A stretch of 64,000 nt of DNA from Haloferula sp. BvORR071. GTDB lineage: Bacteria; Verrucomicrobiota; Verrucomicrobiia; Verrucomicrobiales; Akkermansiaceae. Every line of letters begins with the position of its first letter. Position 1 is the first letter of the stretch. Location: assembly GCF_000739615.1 (NCBI RefSeq), contig NZ_BATP01000034.1:62001-126000 (forward strand), read 5' to 3'. Made by a program: the position numbers and the translations under genes. The notes under the pieces were generated by a model. That model was not told where the DNA came from. It was given only the letters and a program-made list of their open reading frames with translations, and made no database searches. Shown one piece after another: positions 59,201 through 64,000 of this stretch.

Positions 59201-62029
59201 CGCGACCGCTACGTGGCGGATCCAAATGCCCAGTGGCAGGGATACACCGATTCGAACCCCGACCGCGCCTGGGGCGTGGATGAGTGGGGCCACCGAGCCG
59301 GTCAGGGCGCCTATTTCGACTGGGTAACCGCGAATGCCTTGCTGCCGAGCGAGCACCCGAACACGACGCTCGAAGGCGTTCGCAAGGTGGACCGCACCAC
59401 CAACGACGACATCGCGGTGGTCTCCGCGAACCTGAACGCGATCCAAAACACCCTGGACCAGGCCGATCATGGCTACAACCCACTGGGCTTGGCCCGCGGG
59501 GCTCAGGTCTTCGATATCGAGCGCGCCTTCATCGACAACTCCTCCGGTGGCGACCGCCGCTCGCACTTCGACCAGATCCTGGAGCGTGCCAATGGCATGA
59601 TGGATAACGCGACCGCGGTCTGGGACAAGGCCAACGAGAGGAGCAACATGCTCCGTCAGGTGGGCAACAGTGAGGCGGAGTTCCGCAACTCCACCTTCCA
59701 GGAAGACCTCTCCTACCGCAACCAGCTCATCCAGATCTTCGGCAAGCCTTATGCCGGAACCATTGGAGCCGGGCGTCTCTATCCGGCTGGCTACGAGGGT
59801 CCCGATCTCGGACTCTACATGTATGTGCCGGTGCGCGGGATCAACAAGGACACGGTCCCCGGGCCGTCGGCCGCCTTCGCGAGCTTCGGAAGCAACGGCG
59901 CCTTGAATGGTGGGGATCTCTATAGCGCCTACAGTAGTCTCAACTCGACCTTGAACAGTCAGGGCTACCTCGATCAAACGACCCTCGACGCCCTCAACGC
60001 GGCGTTGCCGTTCAAGATCGGCTTGGACAATGCGAACCTCCGCAACCTGTTCAACTCCACCTTCGCCAACGCAACCAATACGCTCACTTACGGATCGAAT
60101 ACGACTTCGGGACTGTTTGCGGTGAACTACACCGACCTGAGCAAGCCGAAGGTGGATCTGAGCGGCCTGATCGGCCAGATGCCGGTGATGGCCGCGGGCT
60201 ACACCTTCCAGGCACCGCCGGCGTGGGGCCAGCGGGCGGCCACGGGGGAATTGCAGGATGTCATCAACCAGATGATCCAGCAGGAGGCCGAAGTCGCGAA
60301 GGCGATTGGCGCTTGGGATGCCCTGTCCGGGGAGATCGTCCGCCTGTTGCGCTTGGTGGATGCCCGGCTCACGGTCAGCAATAAGAATCAGGGCCGTGAT
60401 GCGGACTTCGCCCGTGCGAAGACGATCATCAACAGTGTGATCCTGGCGCTTGAGACAGGGATCGAGATCGCGAATAGCGCCAAGGAGGTCACTTACAACG
60501 TCGAGAGGGATGTCTCCTCGGCGATCCCGCTGAACTTGCCGACCGGCGGTCTCGCGGTGTCGCCTGGTGACGCGCTCTCCGCCGCGCGTGCTGGCGTCGG
60601 CCTCTCGTTCACTGCGGCCACTGCTGGCTTCAATGCTGTGGATGACACCTTGAAGATCGTGAAGGCGGCCACCCAGATCTCGCTGGATGTCGCGGAGAAC
60701 GAACTGAACCTCGCCAAGGCCGCGGATGACCGGAAGCTCCAGATCCGCGAATGGCTGAAGGATATCGAGGACAAGGTGGGCGACGAGCCGGTCCTGCGGA
60801 TTGCGGTCTTCAAGGAGGTGCAAGCGCTCCAAGCTCTGTCCAACCAGTACCGCACCTTGCTCGACCAAGGCGGTCGTCTGGTGGACGAGCGCGCTGCCTT
60901 CAACAAGCGCGTGGCCGCGCAGGCCCAGCGCAACCGCTACCAGGACATGACCTTCCGGGTGTCCCGCAACCACGCGCTGCAGACCTATCGCAGCTCCTTT
61001 GATCTCGCGGCCCGCTATGCCTATCTCGCGGCTACGGCCTACGACTACGAAACCAACTTCGCGATCACCGACCCGGCCTCTCCGGCCGATGCTTTCGGCG
61101 AGATCATCAGGGCGCGCAGCCTCGACGACTTGAGCAAGTCGCTCGACAAACTGAGGCTCAACCATGATGTGCTCCGGGCCCAGCTCGGCCTGAACAACGA
61201 GCAACGCGAGATCGGCGAGATCTCGATGCGCCGCGAGTTCATGCGCATCCTCGATTCCGGGGAAACCCAGCCCGATGAGCCGGCGAACGAATTCCCGGCT
61301 CCTGGCGAAGATTCGGACTCGGTGTGGCAAGCGCAGTTGCAGAAGGCTCGTGTGCCCGACCTCTGGCAGGTGCCGGAGTTCCGCGAGCATTGCCGACCCT
61401 TCGCGGCCGCCAGCAATTCGGCGGGCCAGCAGGTGCCGCAGCCGGGGATCGTCCTGCGCTTCTCTTCGGACATCAGCTCCGGGAAGAACTTCTTCGGCAA
61501 GCCGCTCAGCGGTGGCGACCAAGCCTACAGCACCAGCCACTATGCCACGAAGATCTTCGGCATGGGCGTGACCTTCGACGGTTATAGCAGTGACAACGTT
61601 CTTACCGGACTCGCTGCCGCGCCGCGCATCTACTTCATTCCGGCTGGCATGGACATCATGCGGGTCTCCCGCACCGATAGCCCGGATGACATCCGCACCT
61701 GGAAAGTGGTGGAGCAGAATGTCCCCGTGCCCTTCCCGGCGACCAACTCGCTGCTTTCCAAGAGCGGCTACATCCCGCTGCTTGATGGCTTGAACGGCCG
61801 CCTCGGCGACCAGCGCCGCTTCTCCGACTTCCGGGCCTACTCGGACAGCGCGGAAGAGCCGACGATGGACACCCGCCTGCTCGGTCGTTCGATCTGGAAC
61901 ACCGAGTGGCTGATGATCATCCCGGGGGCCACCCTCAACGCGGATCCCAATGTCGGCCTCGACCGCTTCATCGAGCAGGTCTCCGACATCAAGATGATCT
62001 TCGACTCCTACGGCCAGAGCGGCGGCTGA
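53237..62029 (+). CDS. 2930-residue secreted giant protein with Tc-toxin-A-like C-terminal region
   Basis: An exported protein of 2930 residues, start 53237 with signal peptide LRALAAGALSVLGLATAAAA. The N-terminal ~400 residues are beta-rich. An HGL...YNG repeat lies at ~415-485 (HGL at 427), homologous to the previous gene. A long central part (~500-1850) has no family I recognise. An EF-hand-like loop DVNADGFIDEDD starts at Asp1900. From ~1990 the sequence reads WVTANALLPSEHPN, ILERANGMMDNATAVWDKAN; ~2346-2700 is mostly helical (MIQQEAEVAKAIGAWD through RNRYQDMTFRVSRNHALQTY at 2565 to DLAARYAYLAATAYDYETN). The end (VSDIKMIFDSYGQSGG) resembles the C-terminal strand of TcA subunits. The TcA likeness is by eye and needs structural testing. 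No protease or lipobox motif was seen. Confidence 0.7.
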   Translation: MNLLPSLRALAAGALSVLGLATAAAADPSDLLFTVRIDGNTNTPTIYVTNNSPTLEITRFEFTIGDTNKNFDGTTVNVSAPPGGAAFQASPLVVGSTNYRSDVLVVNLSGFGPGKTFSAQVDVDQDASPQDTVENFNTVFFNNGSAPNSVARVYAGTASASRTLPDNPATLTFRGPGRMLKVESRGEGGGDLVKGISIKRDGVIVAENVDSVNMEVAHGDRVQITAPKEVYKDINSQYLTGSSANDPDAINNQAEERFVANGMSVNNIAQTADPTNYDFEITGDTDVQLRWQHYYALTIRQDFSKTQSQEILAGKPWAGPLASDAAGNPSPPVSKQWVLRGSQPVVQIDGFSLDSFSHPGLDLRYVVKGYRAYGPPNSLVSKTQNDARLGVNGVDIRSSKEGTIASYSASGGATKIITGTTTAPLEHGLVTGSQIEITGSAYTSYNGIFTVTKIDNTSFTIPVVFPGTPTGNPVAKGKWRDVTYTKDFTFSTVEPRQQIKPNFNMYGPGGITYVWQIQYGVKVTVDDPIRGSLAKVYEVVGNTTVDRTVQDGVSWFDPGAHVKVVAAASEAGVNGLALTGWVNGDGYYFSGLGEIDPFTGLPTSGAPTQVNGGAVAAWNASSPAGYRGYDIPNLQRPARTLWRYGAGAIVVNVVIGKHVFEDYPQYSTMFTRKPEPIINAVPDASAVVAGGITPGPDLMAEWDPVSGRLFPTIPGRFTVPWKPGTTSTQAVEVRVIATLPFDAERQIRGHYPHIQGTPAVALDPDPEDDFSFKSIKYSTAGASVDANKLFTTQKPGMSVLLFSQIQRVGRGQPREFLQVRVVDTRAWDTNLTAVPREVPVGAKILDPSVDAAQLGTGFVMDLAGRARYNPFIYDAAKLEGLAARDIYDMAQLRADNSSLVVLNKGALPGPVIPVNAHPGVPNNELPIVVWYDDPRRNDTLMWPYISRIYKPAWPNAASVPQIVIASQYGSEGKSRTDQDQPVAPAIGDVPAATTYDPSRLQAVQIYNQPDFNAPGYNPNEEHALVAPSLRFADVSPRPPAIYALRTGDLNSANPNVTTGSARYTSDPFVLVQYFDVAADEVKMNLYSVRKESATGDTPNYRFANNFTATTTNLKTQPFVKMEAGEPVIPFYPLGVAIGASPAPQTFGNNFFTQEAYWEDWRGSYWAISGGDKAWFNVSFYYPLAPDFYWPSDLTVPPVKVVKSGATYTATYDNTRPLKVPLTGDSVSFLPDAVRAPQNAQFLSAHLPTKVIYKSEWPDNPAVLKAGETLTFSGGEYRADHPTKTIVRNGVSETVETPGLPQLLAFASAEVVFDSLNTEAVPDLLKSRWTARVVPALEFRKASLSTTAFPSELQPASGRTTVKAGKYVFNELPASLQRRLRYNSLDGQLEFSGLLNDKAIGDDTLTASPPQVYVLEPNILTAAERDAILALVDTGSSARSAWVAAVTALYNATRNPESVPGNAGDYLTGLMRLPRFNTDGSIMKDPLGNVIYASPTTPAPMRAFGPGLALVPNANFLDPLAELSAGVKYPDESWVTVVENNDPAMGGSPITPHIIKVDRRERYRGSIKTILSDNVFDENVVLRSTGDFGANADDLIFEWWYRPDDGSLNVPPPDLIPAGQTNPWKVFPDPSGNSGRGRYQMTLKGNPNAPEALLADSWWFVRYRHRNDTASGTNWKATQPDGRKGVNFTWAGAGNSQPFVDADLDGFPDFRAQLAQGWIKRVLDAVNPYEARIRDFEGDAPATVSSMIAQFGARYEGPVALNPDKNVIENVGLIELYETILNRGKGLSVDLSQPVSTPAISNALQLASTRISDFYTLLGNEAYTDSLDPTIGVGSDTVDPGSVSTSVYAFENEVSSPIEEELDLLRGVDDFYARPVYNRLFWNFTKGEGEAAYATNYNITDVNADGFIDEDDAMLMFPQGHGDAWGHYLTALRNQYELLRHPYFNWVSRSESYNLQDIVISVDFFDERKFAATAAAKAKTGAEIVALTYRDRYVADPNAQWQGYTDSNPDRAWGVDEWGHRAGQGAYFDWVTANALLPSEHPNTTLEGVRKVDRTTNDDIAVVSANLNAIQNTLDQADHGYNPLGLARGAQVFDIERAFIDNSSGGDRRSHFDQILERANGMMDNATAVWDKANERSNMLRQVGNSEAEFRNSTFQEDLSYRNQLIQIFGKPYAGTIGAGRLYPAGYEGPDLGLYMYVPVRGINKDTVPGPSAAFASFGSNGALNGGDLYSAYSSLNSTLNSQGYLDQTTLDALNAALPFKIGLDNANLRNLFNSTFANATNTLTYGSNTTSGLFAVNYTDLSKPKVDLSGLIGQMPVMAAGYTFQAPPAWGQRAATGELQDVINQMIQQEAEVAKAIGAWDALSGEIVRLLRLVDARLTVSNKNQGRDADFARAKTIINSVILALETGIEIANSAKEVTYNVERDVSSAIPLNLPTGGLAVSPGDALSAARAGVGLSFTAATAGFNAVDDTLKIVKAATQISLDVAENELNLAKAADDRKLQIREWLKDIEDKVGDEPVLRIAVFKEVQALQALSNQYRTLLDQGGRLVDERAAFNKRVAAQAQRNRYQDMTFRVSRNHALQTYRSSFDLAARYAYLAATAYDYETNFAITDPASPADAFGEIIRARSLDDLSKSLDKLRLNHDVLRAQLGLNNEQREIGEISMRREFMRILDSGETQPDEPANEFPAPGEDSDSVWQAQLQKARVPDLWQVPEFREHCRPFAAASNSAGQQVPQPGIVLRFSSDISSGKNFFGKPLSGGDQAYSTSHYATKIFGMGVTFDGYSSDNVLTGLAAAPRIYFIPAGMDIMRVSRTDSPDDIRTWKVVEQNVPVPFPATNSLLSKSGYIPLLDGLNGRLGDQRRFSDFRAYSDSAEEPTMDTRLLGRSIWNTEWLMIIPGATLNADPNVGLDRFIEQVSDIKMIFDSYGQSGG

Positions 62030-62086
62030 ACTGAAAACTCCGGAACTGCTGCACCTACCTCCGAACGAACCTCCGATCTGATTCCC

Positions 62087-64000
62087 ATGATCTCCCGGAA
62101 TTCCTCTCCCGCCTGGATGGCCGCCGCCGCCGTCGCTTGGCTGATGGCACCACTTGCTGATGCCGCGGCCTTCATCGGCGAACCCGAGACCTTGGTCTAC
62201 GGGCGCATCCTTAATCGCCGCAATCCGAATGCGGAGCAGCTCGTCACCGCAGGCGAGCTGCGCTGGACCATCCGCAAGCCGGACGGCACCCTGATCAAGC
62301 TTTCTGGCGATGTAGATTCGCTGGGTGGTGGCCAGTACTCCTACCTGCTGCGGATCCCGCACCAGGCGGTGATGCTCGGCCAGACCCCGGTGAATCAGAC
62401 ACTCCCGCTTGGCACGACCAAGGCCACCGCTTTTCATACGGCGATCACGCTCAATGGTAGCCCGGCGCAGATCCTGCCGCCTTCAACTTCGGGCTTCGAT
62501 CTCGACCAGCTCACTCGTGCGAGTGCCTTGCGTCTCGACCTCGAGGTCGATGCCGCCGCGCTCGATACCGATGGCGACGGAATGCCGGACTGGTGGGAAG
62601 ATGAGCACGGGTTGGACAAGCAGAACGCTGCCGACGCTCTCGCCGACCGCAATGGCAACGGCCTGAACAACCTCGCCGAGTTCCTCGCCGGCAATGATCC
62701 CGATGCCGACCCGCTCAAGCCGCGTCTGCTGACCAAGGAAGTGCTCGCTTACTCTGGTTCCACCTCGCTGGTGCCGCTGGAAGTGGCAGACAGCGATAGC
62801 ACGCCGGCGCAATTGACCTTCACCCTATATACGCTGCCAGAGGGCGGCCACCTGGTGATCCGCAACGCCGCGACGCTACCCCAGGCGACGAGCCGGTCCT
62901 TGGTCGTGGGCGATACCTTTACCCGTGCCGATGTGATGGCAGGCCGCGTGGTCTTTCAGCACACGGACGGCAGCGAGACCGGCTCCTTCGAGGTCGGGGT
63001 CCGCGATGAGAATTCACAGCACGAGGAATCTCGTGGTGAGGTCTTGGTCCGCCTCTTCGATTCCGATCCCACACTGCCCGCCGTGACAGCGGTGGAGAGC
63101 CTGCGTTACGAATCCCTCCGCCTGGCGCGCGAAAACGGCTATCTCGTGGCGGACTTCGGTGCGGCTTCGGGACCACATCGTATTTCGGCGCCCAGCGCCG
63201 GCCTGGGCACCACGGCTTACCAGACCTACAAGACGAGTTTCGGTGATGACGCCCCGCATATCCTGCTGGGCGGACCTTCCGCTGACGTCCTCACCGGTGG
63301 CCACGGCGCGGATTACCTCTACGGCGATGACGGTGCCGATACCCTCGCTGGTGGAACGGGTGCCGATACCTTCGTCTTCACCGACCCATCAACGGCGGTC
63401 GATACCATTACCGACTTCACTCCGGCCCAGGGTGACGTAATCGATGTCAGCGGATTGCTTCACGGCAGCTCGACCTTGCTCACCGATTACCTGCGCATTC
63501 GTCGCAGTGGTAGCGATGCCTACCTCGATGTCTGCGCCGCAGGGACCAAGACCGGCTTCACCGATCTCTCAATCCGGTTGCAAGGTTCCACACTGCAACC
63601 CGAGGACCTCGCCAGCCTGCACTATGCCGGCAATATCGAGAGCGGAGCGATTGGCCTGCCCCCGCGCCTGAGCGTGGCTGCGACCAGCCCGCTGGCCAGC
63701 GAGAACGGCCCGACGGCGGGCGAGTTCACCATCACCCGCGAAGGCAGCACTGCGGACGATCTCTACGTCAGCATCTCGCTCAGCGGCAATGCGACCAACG
63801 GCGTGGATTACCAGTCGATTCCTGCCACGCTGCTTTTCCCGGCCGGTCAGGTGGCGATGAAGATCTCGATCCTGCCTTACGTGGACTCGCAGGTGGAGTT
63901 CAACGAGATCGTCTTCCTGAGTCTCGGCAGTTCACCGGCTTACGCGCTGGGAACTGCTTCCTCCGCGCAGATGGCGATCGAAGACCTCAAGCCGCAGCTC
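62087..64000 (+). CDS. Secreted RTX/Calx-beta protein (5' part)
   Basis: The frame opens at ATG 62087, 57 bases after the giant gene, and is still open at the window edge (638 residues seen). A signal peptide (MAAAAVAWLMAPLADAAA) is followed by a ~30-150 beta-sandwich region. A TSP3-type calcium motif DTDGDGMPDWWEDEHGL lies near 160. A cadherin-like/CSPG-type module follows at ~215-330 (FTRADVMAGRVVFQHTDGSE). RTX nonapeptide repeats begin at ~395 (GGHGADYLYGDDGADTLAGG, then GTGADTFVF). A Calx-beta domain starts at ~528 (NGVDYQSIPATLLFPAGQ). RTX repeats normally go with type I secretion without a signal peptide, so the Sec signal is unusual. Predicted calcium-dependent surface protein; likely cotranscribed with the giant gene. 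Confidence 0.82.
   Translation, partial: MISRNSSPAWMAAAAVAWLMAPLADAAAFIGEPETLVYGRILNRRNPNAEQLVTAGELRWTIRKPDGTLIKLSGDVDSLGGGQYSYLLRIPHQAVMLGQTPVNQTLPLGTTKATAFHTAITLNGSPAQILPPSTSGFDLDQLTRASALRLDLEVDAAALDTDGDGMPDWWEDEHGLDKQNAADALADRNGNGLNNLAEFLAGNDPDADPLKPRLLTKEVLAYSGSTSLVPLEVADSDSTPAQLTFTLYTLPEGGHLVIRNAATLPQATSRSLVVGDTFTRADVMAGRVVFQHTDGSETGSFEVGVRDENSQHEESRGEVLVRLFDSDPTLPAVTAVESLRYESLRLARENGYLVADFGAASGPHRISAPSAGLGTTAYQTYKTSFGDDAPHILLGGPSADVLTGGHGADYLYGDDGADTLAGGTGADTFVFTDPSTAVDTITDFTPAQGDVIDVSGLLHGSSTLLTDYLRIRRSGSDAYLDVCAAGTKTGFTDLSIRLQGSTLQPEDLASLHYAGNIESGAIGLPPRLSVAATSPLASENGPTAGEFTITREGSTADDLYVSISLSGNATNGVDYQSIPATLLFPAGQVAMKISILPYVDSQVEFNEIVFLSLGSSPAYALGTASSAQMAIEDLKPQL

Noticed and set aside
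57455-62437. A 1660-residue open frame on the minus strand opposite the giant gene
   Set aside because: It mirrors the codon structure of the plus-strand gene in high-GC DNA, has no signal peptide or domain, and is rich in Arg/His/Val as expected for an antisense shadow.
1-64000. CRISPR arrays, tRNA or rRNA genes, insertion sequences and prophage
   Set aside because: No regularly spaced identical repeats, no cloverleaf, no rRNA core sequences and no transposase, integrase or phage structural genes were seen.

Overview
The window looks like a chromosomal segment from a Verrucomicrobiota bacterium, probably near the Luteolibacter/Haloferula group of the Verrucomicrobiaceae. The reasons are high GC, a Verru_Chthon cassette protein A homologue, very large Sec-exported proteins with lamin-tail, CotH, TSP3, Calx-beta and C-terminal 'FYR' modules, few Shine-Dalgarno sequences, and a Gram-negative arn locus. 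This is inference from protein families; no rRNA is present.

1-3.7 kb: the 3' end of a class I ribonucleotide reductase alpha gene, then a type II restriction-modification pair (C5-cytosine methylase plus PD-(D/E)XK nuclease) that looks acquired. 3.8-10.2 kb: small hypothetical genes, two secreted proteins (one a bacterial expansin of the EXLX1 type), a beta-lactamase-fold hydrolase, a small membrane protein and a minus-strand periplasmic protein. Intergenic palindromic repeats are scattered here.

10.2-21.7 kb: a strongly structured intergenic segment, an orphan NarL-type response regulator, a single-domain EamA transporter, a VTT/DedA-family membrane protein, and an arn (4-amino-4-deoxy-L-arabinose lipid A modification) operon in the order T-B-C-A1-A2-D with five ATGA overlaps. 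ArnA is split into two genes. A histidine kinase/OmpR-type regulator pair follows, convergent to the operon. An 18-bp direct-repeat box with 11-bp period recurs upstream of the regulator's divergent neighbour, upstream of arnT, and beside the structured intergenic segment. This suggests one regulon.

21.8-49 kb: exported proteins. They are a 2216-aa LTD/CotH protein translationally coupled to a 942-aa beta-helix protein, a small secreted protein, a YncE-propeller/phosphoesterase fusion, a divergent pair of paralogous 1440-aa Calx-beta proteins (one with a metallophosphoesterase domain, one with DNRLRE domains), an orphan Verru_Chthon cassette protein A, and a Tat-exported PhoD phosphatase. Three extracellular phosphoesterases in 17 kb suggest phosphate scavenging.

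49.5-64 kb: a four-gene same-strand cluster of exported proteins. They are a 345-aa protein, an 859-aa protein with four repeats of an 'HGL...YNG' domain, a 2930-aa giant carrying a fifth copy of that domain and a helical C-terminal region reminiscent of Tc-toxin A subunits, and an RTX/Calx-beta protein that runs off the window. This is the best candidate here for an undescribed surface or delivery system.
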